DNA of 64,000 bases from Caenorhabditis remanei (taxonomy: Eukaryota; Nematoda; Chromadorea; Rhabditida; Rhabditidae): positions 8,556,001-8,620,000 of the forward strand of contig NC_071329.1 of assembly GCF_010183535.1 (NCBI RefSeq). Reading direction: 5' to 3'. Below are positions 10,907 to 24,600 of the stretch, in pieces. Both the position numbers and the translations under genes were made by a program. Positions within the stretch are counted from its first letter, which is position 1, and every line of letters begins with the position of its first letter. The notes below the pieces were generated by a model. It was not told the DNA's origin and searched no databases. It saw only the letters and a list, made by a program, of their open reading frames with translations.

Positions 10907-13900
10907 CCTCGAAACTGAGACTCATCACTAGTGACACACAGAGAGAAAAGACATACATACACACTAATACATATATTTTATCACTGTGATGATGATGATG
11001 ATGATCCTCACGATCCAATCATAAGAAGAGAAGAAAACTACCAAATTCAGAAGACGTTGGGGCGGGGTGAGAGAGGTCGGGCATTCTGATTACTCAATTT
11101 TCAACTACATAATTCTGGGTGGCAATCGCCACTGTTTTTATCTGATTAAGATTGATGAGAAAAGGAAGTGTCGGCAAGAAAGAGAGAATATATAATAGAA
11201 GACAAATGAGGGAATAATGAGGTAATAGATGGCCCCGGAGGACGAGGGGCATATCACATAAAAGAAGAAGAGGGACCATTCTCTGATTAAGTTATCAGTA
11301 AGGGACGAAAGAGGTCAGTTAAGTGTACAAACAGCCTGTTCGGAGCCGGCGAGTGATAGCGAAAGAGCCATTCAAAGTATAATAACTAATGTTGTTAGAT
11401 AATAATTATGTATTAGTTGTGGTGTCAAGGGGTGTTGAGGTCGGGAAATGAATCCTTTGAGATAATATGTTTCCGGTTTGAGATACACAGATTAGGTTAG
11501 TGAATTAACATAGACAATACTTCTAAATATTGTCGACTGTGGGTTGAATACTGAAGCTTGAGCTTAGAAAACTTCTCATTTCCTGAAACTTCTGAGGGAC
11601 ACGTAAAGTCAAAATCTAAACGTTCACACAGCCGTCCCACAGTTTTCATTTGTTGAGATGACTGAAAAGTAAGTTCATAAAATTCACAATTACCTAATTC
11701 CCCCTCTCACTCCCCAATAATGGGTTCTTTTCAGGACTATACCTAATGATATGACGAGGCGGCTGGTCTCAAAATGAAGAGATGGGGCTATAAATTTGGA
11801 AGAAAATGCATTTCCTGCTGTATTTGGTTTCTTCAATTGTTATTGCACTTGCAAATTGACGAAGACGACAACGAGTTGAAAGGGTGGGAGAGGGGAAAAG
11901 TTTTGATAGTGACAAGAAGAGAAAAGGAGCAAAAGTGACATGAGAACATGTGACGTGAAATCTTAAAACAAGGACTTGCTCTGAAACAGGTCCAATCACC
12001 AATCTAGATGTACGGAAAAAAGAGAATTCGATTCTATAAAAATATAATGTATCCATCTGGAAACGTGAAAGATGATTGGAATACGAAAAAATTCCAGTAA
12101 ACAATCTAGAAAAGTCATAAAGTTTCCTGAATTACCAAGGTAATGTGTCTAGAAAACTTGGTTATTTTTGGTTTAACATTTTCGGAAAAATTCTCAAAAC
12201 GAAGTGAAGTTTCTGAGAATAGGCGAAAAGACATATCGATGGGATACAGTAGAAAATTGCTGGTAGTTTTCTCCCAATGAAAAATTCGAACCCAGAGGGA
12301 AGATAAAAGCACGATAGAGCATAACATGAGGTTAAGATCTTTACCTTATATTAGAACTACAATATAAACTAACTCTGCCTGTTCGAGAAACCAATGAGAC
12401 CCCAAAAATCTACAGTCTAATAGGAAAATCGGTGTGATTCCACCAATCGGGTCAACCAGTTTGGCCCCCCTAAACATGTCAAACTTCTCAGGCGCCAATA
12501 CCAAAATATCAGCAAATAACCAAAAGATTTACAAGGCCATAAACACGTAGGTAACCCCTTCTCCTTCTTCTTTTATGATCGACCTTACTTTTTATTTCAT
12601 ATTTCTGGCTGGGGGAGGTATCCATTATGAGTTGCTTTGGCAACTGATACCCAGTAATAATCAAAATGCGGGAAGAATCAGAAGAAGGCGGGAAAATAAA
12701 GATAAAGTCATCAAAACGTGTCGGCACCCGTTTGTGCAAACTTTAACTGCTTATCTTCTTGCTCGCTGGCTCCGACCGGCTCGCGACAAGCAGGTGTCAC
12801 TAAAACATGTTCTTCGACCACAATAACCCAGAAGAAGCACTTCGGGACGCCCCGGCGCCAAAATCGATCCATCTTCATTCGAGTGCCGGGTGCCCGGTTA
12901 TCTGCGACAGAATCTAAAATGGTTGAAGGGGGGTCTTCATGAAGAAACATAGGTACAACACAACGCCAAGTTTCACAACGATGCGCTGACACGATACCGT
13001 CTTTTAACTTGCCGCTCCTCATCTCTCCAAGATCCTCTCTCCTCCTCTTCCGTTTCCCAACTAATTGTCGCTTATTTTCCCAGGCTCGATTTGCTTTCTG
13101 GAAGGAGACCGTTATCCGATAATTGTAGCGGATGGAATGGAAAAAAAGCGGTGAAATGAAATAGTAACTTTCCTCGGAGAAAAGTTCGAGGGCAGGTGTT
13201 TAATGAGGGGATTATGTAATAGAGAGAGCCGACGACACTTCCGTTTTGACGGGAGAAGTTCTCCTGACAGTAATTGCTTCTCTTTGATTAGATGCCGCAA
13301 TATTGCAATCTATATGCCGATCATTTCCTATAGGAATGAGAACATGGTACCGGAAGACAGTAGAGGAAGGGTAAAGAAAACACACGAGAGTAATAAATCA
13401 AAAAGGTGTCGAAATGCGGGAATGACTAACTATTTGCGGAAATTGGAAGAGATTGAGATCTTGTTGAGGTTATCAAGTTTGACCTATTTACTTGTTTTGG
13501 AATAAGGAGTTAATTGTGACTGATACACGAGCAATCTCGCAAGTAATTTTAGTTGAGCGCTATTGGAAGTGGGCGGAGCAGATGAAAAAAGTGAGTTGCT
13601 CAAAAGATGACCTGCCTCCTCGAATCATCCACTTCTTTCTTATCTTCCAATTTCTTTTGTTTTCCAAACATTTCATTTCGAAACATCATGAAACAACTTT
13701 AGCAATAGCACATGTGCACTTCCTCCCTGACCGATCCTCCAATCACATCCATCTCAATTCTTCTCATCTCTTTTATCACCATCAACAACAATCAGTCCTA
13801 CTGTAGGTGCCACAACTGGCCACGTCATCATCGATCCTCCAGGCGGGTGTTTGTTGATCCAACCGCTTGTAAAAACGGCTGTCAGTAGCTCGTAGTGTAC

Positions 13901-16663
13901 CGGGAGGTCTTCTCTCTCCGAGCAGAGTAAGAAGAAGATGAATTAGAAAATGGGATTGATGAGAAGAAAGTACGGGGGTACTGAGTAGAACTTTATGAAA
14001 GTTGGAAGAGAAGGTCTTTCTGGTTTCCCTTGGATTCAGGTACTGTAACAATCAAGGATTAAGAAATTGAAGAGGGTTGTGGTGAAAGAATAAAAGACAA
14101 CATTTAGATAAGCGAAAGAACTTTTCAAAGAATGGTATGTACGCACCGTAGTAAAAATTGAAAACCTACATCTATAGAAATAATGAAAAGAAAAAATAAT
14201 TGTTCAATAAACACATATTTTGTCTCTGGATTTAAGATACTTACAGTACTACATCTGACCTAATACTCTGACCAAAATCAGCTGAAATATCCTTATGTTC
14301 AAGTAATAAAAACCGCACACCTCCAAGTTGATAAACTAGACAGAGTGTTATTTTTTTGTAAACTTTCCGTCTCCCCCACAGAAAACTTTACACTCTCGGA
14401 TGGTTGTGTTCACACTGAATATAATCAGATTAGTGTTTGCAGAAGAAGCATTGGATCCTCATCTCTGCCGTTATTCTCGGCAAGTGCATCATCACAATTT
14501 GTCACCAATTGATATATCGATGGAACAGCCGTGTATTCTTATTCTACTAAAGAAAATCAACCGTTCGGAATGAGAATGAATTGGCTCTAGTAAACAGGAC
14601 AATATTTCTCTCTCATGTGCATATAAATTCATAATGGGACATTGATATCTAATTGAATATGGATCAGAAAGAGAGAGAAAGGGGAAGAAAAATAATAATA
14701 CTGCGAAATGTTATGGAAAGTTTGGTGAGAAAATGTGGAAAAACCCATTAGAATTGTGCATGATTACTGAGTGGTTTAGTTTATGAAGTATGGCAAATAG
14801 GACTAGGTCCATTAAATAAAACAACCTCGGGTTCTGATTGTTTTTGACACTTTGGAAAAATATGTGGAATTGGAAAATAAACTGAAAATAACAATAACTT
14901 TATATGATTCAATTAGGAATTGGGCCATTTGATTATGATTGTTTTTCCAAACTCTCCCGGATACGGACAACTTTGAACCGAGGGATCAATTGGGAATTAG
15001 CTTTTTGGTTGATCGAATCTTAGGTGAGACATCACTACTGTAGTTTTTTGGTAGTAATACATAAAAAAGTGGGCGGCTCATTCGGTGTGCAACCTGCCTG
15101 TCAAATTGGGCGGCGGGAAGGTGAAAGGGTAATCGGATGGGCAGTTACAAAGAGTTGTCACTTGTACAAGAGACAATGGCTTTTGCTCAGAAGATTTAGG
15201 TTGAAGGTGTCACATTAGAGTGTAGCATTGAATTATGAACGGGTTCGGTTTCTTGCGGAAATCACTATCCTTTTACTATGTCCAATATTAAAACAATTAT
15301 TTGTGGGTGATCATTCTTTAGCCAAACTGCAATTTTGAACTTACTATGCTACAGTATCCTGCAAGAATAGTATGATTCAAATCTGGAAGTCATTCCACAT
15401 GACCTACCGTAATCCTATCTCCCAAGACCACTAGTTTCAAATAGAAGAAGTACCTGAGGACTCAATTTACGGCTGCCACTTAATCTTCATTTACAAGTCG
15501 TTTTCGGTCGCGGTTGTCGAATGCCCATTTCACAAAACAATGAGCCATTTTCGGCGCTCATCAAACGGTCGTTTTTTGTAAGAGTGTGTAAGTACTGCTA
15601 GTGGGAGGCGTTCTCTCTTTTTAAATGTCACTGATCCGAACGCATGATTAGGAGACCGCAAAAAGTATGTAAAAGAATGAAAGAGGAGGGGCGAAGGTAA
15701 TCCGGTGGTGAACGGAAGTGATTGACTAGGTACTGGGATTACGGTGAAGGTGTTTGAACAAATAGAGGGAGCATCTTGAGTCTTAATCGAATGATTAACA
15801 TGAAATAGGCGGAAGTTGAAAGAGAAAGAGAAGAGCGACACAGGTATTTACATGATTAAGTGTACTATGGGAACATCGAATAAAGGGAAACTGTTCAAGA
15901 TTCTCTTAATACAAATTAATGCAACCTGCGGGGAATTAAGAAAAAGTTACATTCTGAAAAAAATCTAAAATTGAGTAGATGATTTTCAAAACAACTTCAA
16001 GATTTTGTTGCTTTTCATAAGAACATTTTGGTACTGTTTGTTGCTGTATTGTTGAAGATAAAATTATTTGACAACAGATGAGAAAACGTTCTAAAATAAA
16101 TAAAAATCACAAAATTATAGATGTGTACTTGTTTAACACCTTCTTGTGCTTTTTTTCCTGTCCTTCCACATTCTTTTCGATTTGAACATTTATTGACGAT
16201 GTCTCCACCCACGCGTTGAAAGTTATAGTCTTTTGTTTCTTCTTCTTCTTCTTTTTCTGCAAAGTACACCCCAGCCTCTTCTTTTCTCTTTTCCTTCTTC
16301 ACCCTATCCCGGGTAAGGGTGATAAAACAATGATTTACCCTCTTCAAATCTTTTTTTTGGACGACGGACTCGTAAAAAACTAGGTAGACCGTTCGTGCCT
16401 TCTATTTTCTTCGATGTCACAAATCATTGGGCCTCCGACGTCGACGAAGTCAGTTTTCTGTCGGTGAGATGAAACATAAAAGAGACACCCGACTAGGTGG
16501 GCTTCTTAAATGATCACACTTTTTTGTCAGTTTTTGGGGGAAAAAAGAGGAAAGAGTGGACACAGATACGGTATTTTGGATTTCGAACTTATTTTTCCTA
16601 ATAATATTGAAGATGTCGGTGCTTCAAAGGGTGCGACAATTTACAAAAACTCAAATTCAAAGA

Positions 16664-16840
16664 CATTTCTTCTCATCTAAAAATTCGAATTCCAGAAAAT
16701 TGGGTCTAGACTTTGGAAATTTTAATTAAGGGATAGTCCAAGACACAGTAACTAGCGTGCTAGTTTCTCAGAACACTATACTGTATTTCTTCTCATCTAG
16801 CATTCCTAATTTCAGAAAAATGGGTCTAGATTTTGGAAAG
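16664..16840 (+). repeat. imperfect direct duplication, about 57 bp at 120-bp spacing
   Basis: Two copies, 16664-16720 and 16784-16840, share ATTTCTTCTCATCTA, then a diverged stretch, then a CAGAAAA-like segment, ATGGGTCTAGA or TTGGGTCTAGA, and TTTGGAAA. A perfect short palindrome (AACTAGC-GT-GCTAGTT) lies between them. It is either a local duplication of a regulatory block or a relic of a small repeat element. Confidence 0.7.
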
Positions 16841-17333
16841 TAATGTATCTTCGGAATTGTTAAGACTATCTCTCGAAAACCTAATGCAAATTGTGTCGCG
16901 AGATTAAAGGTGCACCTGCTAAATTGCTATCAATAAATATGTTTTTTTCAGCCAGTCTCTTAAACTTGAATCAACGAAAACCACTTGTCGAACAAAAACG
17001 AGAAAATCCCTGCTGCCAGGAATCTATAATTACTTTCGGAATTCTCGGGAGTTCCAGACAAAGTGACTGTCCAGAGACTGATATTTAAAAAGTAGTTATA
17101 TTAGCTTATCACCCAAAAAAGAAATCAAGTCAGTTAGAAAAAATCAAGTCGTACTATTTCATCTATTTCTGACCAACTAATACTTTGAAGTTTTCTCTTT
17201 TTCCGAATTTAAAAAAGTCAAAAAGTATGAAAAGTAGAATGATTCAAACAGAAATTCATTCACAAAGAAGTACCGGTCAAAATAAAAAATCATTGGCTCA
17301 TCGCTTATAAAGCCGGATGCTCAAAACGAAAGG

Positions 17334-17339
17334 TTTATT
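17334..17339 (-). terminator. polyadenylation signal of cut-1
   Basis: AATAAA on the minus strand, about 130 bp beyond the cut-1 stop codon. No other gene intervenes. Confidence 0.5.
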
Positions 17340-17469
17340 GCACGGTATTACGTACAAATAAATTAGGTGTGGGGGGTGGGGAGTGGTTGGAAATGAACTT
17401 GATGGATCATGGTTGGGGCAAAATAAATTAGGGAAGAAATAATTAGAAGAAGAGGAGAACATATTTGAG

Positions 17470-19674
17470 TTAGTGTTTGTGGGAAGTTGGACGAGCCACG
17501 TAGAAGATTGTGGCAGAGAGAGCAGTGGCAACAACGGTTCCGATTCCGAGGAAAGAAGCGAATCCAATTGGTGTCAAGCAGATTCCACTGGATGAGACAC
17601 GACGACGGACGTCTTCTTCAGAGACGAGGGCGGCGGCTTCTGGAGCAGATGGGTTGGCTCCCTGAATTGATTTTTGATTAGTTTCTGAATATTGTTTTAG
17701 CTTTACCTCCATGATGTCCAAAGTGTTGATCTCAACACGAACATCGAGGATTCCTTCATTCTCTCCGAATGATCTCTTCTTTCTGAGTAATCTCAATTGA
17801 GCGAGATTTGCACGAGCAACTGCTGGAGCTGCTGGAGCGGCGGCTGGAGCAGCGGCTGGAACTGCAGCGGCGGCTGGAGAGGCTGCCGGTGCTTCTTCAG
17901 CTCCAGCTTGAGCGATTGGAGCTGCAGCGGCATGAGCTCCTCCAGCACCGGCTTGCTTGACTGCTCCGAATCCTTGTGGCTCAGAGCATGTTGGACGTGC
18001 ACATTCACTTCCTGGATCCTTGATAGTGATAGAGATTTGGCATTGGTAGAAGAGTTGAGAGCGATCAGCGTATTTGTAGACGTGAGCTTCTTGTCCAGCC
18101 ATCAAATCAGTTGGGTACTCCAAGTTATTGAGCAAAAATTTGTCAAGAGCACATCCCTCCTCGTTGAGGATTTGAACGGTGTCACCATTTCCATCATCGA
18201 CTGTGCAAGAGTGAACAACAGCACAGAAAGTGTCAGTTGTCTCTGAATCACACGTCCATTTGTGGTAAACTTGTTGTCCAATGGTAGCGAACTGGATTGG
18301 TTGTCCTGATGGTCCTCCATCAAGAATCTCGTATTTACAGACTGGCATTGGAACAACTTGAGTCTGGAAGGCGGTGGTAAGGTCTGAAACCTCGATTTGA
18401 GTCGAGACGGTTTTGTCGGATTCCATGTAGAAGCATTGGATACGGTAGGCGCTGAAAAGAATGGAAATGTCAAGAGATTTTTGAAATGTTTGTTTCGTTC
18501 GTCGAGAAAACAGAAATAAACAAAAAAGTCCCTAGTTTTTTCTGCATTTTCAATTTCGGAGTTGTCTTTTTTTTTTCTTTAATTCATTTCAAAATCTTTC
18601 TTCTATTATTAAATGTTCTGTGAAGCGTGCTCATTTTCTGGATGATCTAAAAGCGAGGGCGTCGGAGAACAACTGACTCATAGCTCGCCTCGAGCCATCG
18701 AATATTCAATTCTTCTTTTTTTCTCTTGTTTTTTTTTTGTTTTGTTTCCCGTCCCCCGAATAAACAGACATACCGATCGACTTTGGTAACAAATTGAGGA
18801 TGGAATGAGATGACAACAGTTGTGGAAACAAATACTCCCTTTGGATTGAGTGAACGAGTACGGGCAGTGTTACATGAATCGAATGGAAGTTCAATTCCAG
18901 CAACTTGACGACCTCCTTCATCGGATCGGCAACCTGCTTGATCGTAGAGTCCCTTCACATAGACGTGTCCCTCGAATGGATTACGAGTGTTGAAGTTCAC
19001 TGGAATTGTATTTTCGGGTTGTTTCTGACCTAACACTGGGATAGTATGTTACCAGGATACAGGTGTCCCCCTTTATCAACTTCAATCAAACTTGTTTGAT
19101 TATTCCTTAACAAGCCTTTCAAAATTCTGCGCTCATGACGCACTGGTCCCGTTCGTTCTATCTCGAAATCTCACTCTTAATGAGCCGTGACTCGTAGACA
19201 TCCGAAAAGCAAACTCCCTACTATCCTAATTTGAAACGGAATTTCGTAAAATCGGAAGGAAACAAGTTACTAATTTTCGAATTTCCTTATTTTCGAAAAA
19301 TCTTTGGTCAGAATTTCGAAAGCAAACATAAGCGGATTAGGACATGTTGCTTTCAGTTTTTCTCGTAGATGAAATGTTGCAAAAGGAAATGAGAGAGAGA
19401 AGGCTCAAAAATTGAAGACCAAGGCTACGCTGGAGGTTTTGGAAGGTATAGAATCAGTATAGATGGATTTTTCTAAAGAAATAATTTAAACAATGGTTCA
19501 AAAATTATAACTAAACGATCTGGATTAAAATTTTTTTTAAATGCTGAAAAGTATACCAGTGATGGAGTTTGGTCCGCATTCGACCTCTGGCTCTCCTTCC
19601 ACATTGTTATCGACTGGAATTGCAGTTGCCGAGAGAACAAGTGCAGCCAGACAGATGATCGGTTTCCACGTCAT
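17470..19674 (-). CDS. cut-1: cuticlin CUT-1, ZP-domain cuticle protein
   Basis: The gene has four exons, 19557-19674, 18774-18999, 17707-18451 and 17470-17661, giving 426 residues (C. elegans CUT-1 is about 424). Residues 1-18 are a signal peptide (MTWKPIICLAALVLS). A zona pellucida domain runs from about residue 33 to 275, with conserved Cys in VECGPNS, DQAGCRSDE, RIQCFYMES and FYQCQISI. An Ala/Pro low-complexity segment follows (about 280-330), then a furin-type RKKR site at 338-341 and a C-terminal membrane segment (LGIGTVVATALSATIFYV). ZP cuticlins polymerise into the insoluble cuticle; in C. elegans CUT-1 forms a ribbon under the dauer alae. The 45-bp last intron happens to be open in frame (17662-17706), so a naive ORF reads through it. 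The ATG follows an AG acceptor directly, suggesting trans-splicing, although its pyrimidine tract is poor. Confidence 0.95.
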
Positions 19675-20992
19675 CTGGGATTCCAGAAATATTTTGAATT
19701 TTAATACGAATAGATATAATTTAAATGAGATACAAAAAATAAGAAGAAAAACAAGAAAAAGCAAGAAAAGCTTGAGAAACTTTAGGAAAGAAAGAAAGGA
19801 AACAGTAAGAATGGAATGTGAATTAAGAAATAACAAGTGTTAGGGAACTTGGTTAATACTGGATAATATAATGTTTGGCAATTGAGATGCGTATTGTTCG
19901 CAGTCATCATTATCCTCTTTCTTCTTCTTGTTTAGGCCCCCGATTAAGGAAAAGAATAATATCAATAGTGGTGACGGCGTCTTTATACCACATCTACAGT
20001 AATGTATCATTTCTAGCTGGTTCTTGCTCGTTCCTCTGCCCGCCCCAAGCAGCTTGTTCGCAAGAAACAGGGCGCGCCAAGGCATATCGCCACCCCGAAC
20101 GATCCAACTGGATTACTGTGTTGTTACCACTTTCCAATCTCTAATTAATCATTTTAATCTGACACCCCTCGGCCCGAAGTCTTTTTTGGCTGCAGCCTTT
20201 CCTCTCTCCTATTTTGGATATGAGGGAACGAGTCATCCCCCGTTTCTCTCCGTTTACTACTTTTTATTGTTTTCTTTGCCATTCGACACTTATCGTTTAT
20301 TATGATCTCCGAACAGCTTACGAGTACAACACAAACATATTGACAACTTACTATTGAAGGGAGTTCCGCGTCTGTTTCTATCTGAAAATGACGTCTTCAT
20401 TGAGGGACCGACGCAGCACAAAGGAGTCCCCAGAGAGAGTGTTCCACGTCAGTTTCAGATTGTCTATCAACCTTCAGAAATAGTCTCAAAAATCAAGATA
20501 TGAAGTAACTACGATGACGATGTGACAGAAGCTGATGATCTTCTGACAAAATTTCGGATGAAAACAAGTTTTGTTCGATCTAACTTGTACTTTCTGATGA
20601 TCAAGAAATCGTGGATTTTTGAAGTCGGGGAGGAAGTATTGGTCAAAAAATATATCTGAAAACGATCAAGGTGCATGCCAACAAGCTGACGGACAACAAT
20701 GATTTGGTAAACTCGTACATATATCTCGATCCAAGAATGTTTCATTGTCTCTTGCGTATGAGTTTGTGAAAAAAGACACTTTCTGTTGTTTCCAATTCTG
20801 AAAACTAAAAAGATCCTTAATTTTTTTAAAGAACTCCCATTGAAAAGTTATACTCCTTTCCCTTTAAAAATTCAATTTTCTCGAAGATTTCTCAAATCTA
20901 TTTGAACATCACCAGGAATCTCTTCCCGTCTTGTGTGATATCATTTCTAAAAATTTTGAACTGGAAAGATCAGCTTGTCACTACTAGATAAT

Positions 20993-21616
20993 GAATACAA
21001 CTTCTCCTCATGAGCTTTTCCTTAAAATCGACGAAGCCGCAAGTCAACTTTCTGTATTTTCTTCTTGATTATTCTGAGAAATTCAACTTTTTTTTTTCCA
21101 GATTAATCATAAGTTGTCTGTCTGCAGTTCCAACTTGTTTAATTTTGGATTATGACTTCATTTCACGTGTTGTTCTTTCCTTGGAAAAGTCAAGAAAAAT
21201 TGGAAAAGACAAGAACATTTACAGAATATGTTGAAAGGTTTCTCTCGGAAAAAGATAGATGTCGGTTTTAGATTTTCGAGAGATATTTTGAGAATGGATA
21301 TATGTCATTTGATCGAAGTTCTAAGGAAAGACACATGCTCAATTCTGAAAGTATGCTGAAAAAGCTTCATGTTTCTGGATTACCAACTTTGATTACGAAC
21401 ACGTCATTGGCGGTGGGAACCGTATATTGGTATTTTAAGAAGGATCCAGAATCGTTTGCTCCATTCTTTTATTGTTACTTCCCTGCTTCTGGAGTCATTC
21501 CTCATGAGACTGTTAAAATGTTTATTTTCTTAACTTGTGAAATCGTTGTTCTCCAACTGGTTCTTATCATTGGTTCGTTCTGCATAAGCCAACAAAAAAA
21601 CTTATTTGCGAAATAA
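20993..21616 (+). pseudogene. possible chemoreceptor-like 7TM gene remnant
   Basis: An acceptor-like GTTTTAG at about 21270 opens a frame starting IFERYFENGYMSFDRSS that runs to the TAA at 21616 and contains two hydrophobic stretches (TLITNTSLAVGTVYW, MFIFLTCEIVVLQLVLIIG). The ERYF...-hydrophobic-Cys-hydrophobic order is reminiscent of nematode serpentine chemoreceptors. Upstream, an ATG at 20993 (MNTTSPHELFLKID) could be an N terminus, followed by a 52-bp intron-sized gap, but the middle region (21100-21260) breaks in every frame and the protein ends after too few membrane segments. A broken receptor gene fits best; a chance hydrophobic ORF is the alternative. No specific receptor family is claimed. 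Confidence 0.3.
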
Positions 21617-24600
21617 GGAAAAGCCTTTTGACAGTATCATAAAATGGTTGTTAAGATAACAAAACAGTTTCTCTCTATTATCATTTTTATCCGTCACGTA
21701 CTCTGATAATCTCTTCTCATTAAATATAATTGTCGAAGCAGTAATGATGCAAGAAAGCATGAACTGGTTTCTCCTCCGAGAGTAGTGACCCCTTCTTCGT
21801 CTTTTCTCCGTGGATCTCGTATCTATGTATTCCCATAAAGAATCTAGGGGAGATGCTCATCTAAAAACTGCAGGTGTTACTACGATTACTACGTAACACA
21901 TCCGCTTTTCTCAATTAAATCAGTTCGTTGTTTTTTATCTGATTCGATATTTCCGGAGACAAAATGTGGCCTTCGAAATAAAAGAATATTTCTCCTTCAC
22001 GCAGTTGTTGTTTTGATCACTTGTGTTGTCTTACTCGGTTTCTCTACATTCTTCAAACTGGTTCAACATCCCCCTTCAGCTTCATCGCAGTAACTTTATG
22101 CCAATGATTGTTTCGCTCTCCCCCCGTTCCTTTGACGGACGAAATGACCATTTCATGGAAAGTTCAAGGAAAGAGGGATAAAGATCTAAGTGTACATATG
22201 GATACATTTTCGAATTGCTTACGTGACGCTAGAGGGAACTAAATTACTTTCTTCCGGCTAATCGCTACCTAAAGTTGTACTCAGTTTTTGACGTCAGCAA
22301 AATATTAAAAACTCGAAATAACTTTACTGGTGTGGGAAGCAGTTTGTATCGGGAAGATACAAAGTCCGAATTGTTCTGACACGCTTCTTCGGATCTTTGG
22401 AACTTGGAAGATCGGAAATGAAAAATAAAAAATTGTGTAAATTGGCTGTAATCGGTGTTCCGATTAGAGGAAAGTAACATAGCAAAGATTAAAAATTGTT
22501 CGAATCAAAAACTTTTTTGAGAGATTTCAATGAAGCCAAAGTAACAAGATAAACGACGAATTTGTAAAGTTAAAAATATTTGTAAAGTTAAAAATATAGA
22601 TTTTAAGAAAACTAAATGTGTTTTATACGTATGAGCAAACGAATTCCTCTCTGGATGGCGACTTTTCAATAAACTGTACCAGCTTCTCAGATTGTTTAAA
22701 AAATGAAAAGTCAACGTTTTCCTTTTTTGAACCACTATCATTGCACAACAGCGCTCCACTGAAATCCTACTGAAAATTGCTGATTTTCTGTGCGTTGTGT
22801 TTCTGCTTACTCAACTGTGTTCAGATTCGGTGGGGCAGAAACCACATCTTTTAAGTATGGACTAAAAAAATAATCTTAAATCGTCTCCATTTGAAAACCA
22901 GGCAAATGTTCTAAACTTCTTCCTGTTCGAGAACGAACATTTTTGTACAGTAGTCACTAGACAGGACGGTGATGATGTCACTTCCAGATCAAACACGATG
23001 ACGCTGATATTTGAGGCTCTGATCTCCTGCTGTATGTGCAACATTGTTCACGTATCTTTTTTTCAAAATATCTAAACTAGACGAGGAAGTGAGGTGGCAA
23101 GTCTGATTGATTAAAAGAGCATAAATCGGACAGCTCGCATAGAATGACTCAGTTACCTGACTTTTGGAAAATTGCTTTTTTGGAAGAAAAACAGGATGAG
23201 ATCAAGTTGGCTTGATCTGGATTGAAACATCACAAAAAAAGCTTTTGTAGCACGATGGATGATCCAATTTGTTTTACACCATTGACGCACATTTTGGATT
23301 ACTGTAGCAGTGACCTGTTTTCGGAAAAAATATAAACTTGTTTTGGTTCTGCTATTTCAGGTTTCTTTGCTCGCTGGTCACTTTGGTCTATTTCTGAATT
23401 CCTCGAGTATTTTTTGGTCTGAAAACTCTGAAATTTCAGAAAACACGTGGAATGTTGTGTTCTGTTCCCTTTTCTATCTGTCTCACTCCCAAAACGTTTA
23501 TCCTCTTGTGGGTTTTCTCCACCCAAATTTAGATCCCTCGTTTTACGTAATCATTGGTTTACGAGACCAGAAAAAGAAGGTTCTCAACTTTGCAACCAGT
23601 CACACCAGGTTTAAAAGTGATGCCATTTTTTTGAACTTGCTGGATCCATTCGAGTGGAATCTGATTTCTCTTCTGGATATCCTTGACTCAAGTTCAAACT
23701 ATCGCCGCCTCCCCCTTTTTTTCTTTTTCCTGTTGACCACCAGCCCCTTTTTTCCGAAAAAAGAGAAAATCATGCGGAACTTTTAAGCGGGAACTCGAAA
23801 GTGAAGGAGGAGTAGGAGGATGATAATTCGAATTAATTTCTAGTCGTTTATCTCAACCAACAGATCCGAGACCCTGCTTGTTTTTTTTCATTTCCAGAAT
23901 TGCAACATCCTTCGCTCCCATCAATTAGTGCATTTCTAGAGACTGTGTGACGACAAGAAGGCGTGAAAACAGAGAGCAGAAGTAATGATGGAATGACGTC
24001 TTCTGGGTTATCTGACATTACGATCATCGTTCTTTAGTAATGGGTCTAAAGGCGACGTAGAGTGATGTCAAGGTACGGAAGTGTTGAATAGAGCAGGTAC
24101 TGCAAAAATATTTTTGAGAGAGAAGCGAAAACAAAAGCAATTGTTAAACGGAGAAGTAATCTAAGCTTCAGAAGATTTGAACGTTCAAAACGATCCAGAC
24201 GTTCAATCAGTGAGACGTCAATCCTGGTTATTATAGTAGCACGGAGAAGCGCAAAACATGAAACAAGGAAAAACACAGACTTTTGAGTTGTTATCTTTGG
24301 TGTTGGTATGTGGATAAATCCGAATCTGGAGCGTATCGAAAATCAAAATGATTCATAGGGCCTCCGCAAGAAATTGTTTTGTGTTGACATAAAAAACGAT
24401 TGGATTATGCATATAGGATTGTCTGGAATACGGTAACCAAGATAGGTTATAACATTGAATTTCTTGGAACCAATACTGAAGTTTCCAAACTTTCTGATTC
24501 CAAATCTGCTTTTAATATCTCTGAATCCAGAGGACATTCTCTCTGTTGAATATTTCAACAAGTCTCATCTCATTTTAGATTCCTTACGTTTGCGGAAGTC

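Larger units (their letters stand above)
9725..17333. promoter_or_regulatory. long non-coding region upstream of unc-130
   Basis: About 7.6 kb between the unc-130 start and the cut-1 3' end contain no gene I can support. Both neighbours are on the minus strand, so this DNA is most simply unc-130 regulatory sequence. It holds GC boxes (10856-10906, near 13568, 15068 and 15106), a GAT microsatellite (10988-11003), a duplicated 57-bp block (16664-16840) and a short inverted repeat AACTAGC-GT-GCTAGTT near 16751. Open frames here are short and lack consistent splice sites or family signatures. Confidence 0.45.

Noticed and set aside
12711..13022. 103-residue minus-strand open frame in the unc-130 upstream region
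   Set aside because: No family signature, no splice or start context, and overlapping open frames on the other strand; a locally GC-richer patch explains the lack of stops.
17662..17706. In-frame extension of the CUT-1 reading frame (KLKQYSETNQKSIQ)
   Set aside because: It is a 45-bp GT-AG intron of standard size that happens to lack a stop; the spliced form restores the known CUT-1 C terminus.
7003..19946. A 15-bp sequence TTTAGGCCCCCGATT found near 7005 and again near 19932
   Set aside because: The match does not extend on either side and could be chance; not enough to call a repeat family.
23310..23786. 158-codon open frame considered as a gene
   Set aside because: No ATG in a good context and no membrane-protein layout beyond one TM-like stretch; kept only as a weak hint next to the 7TM remnant.
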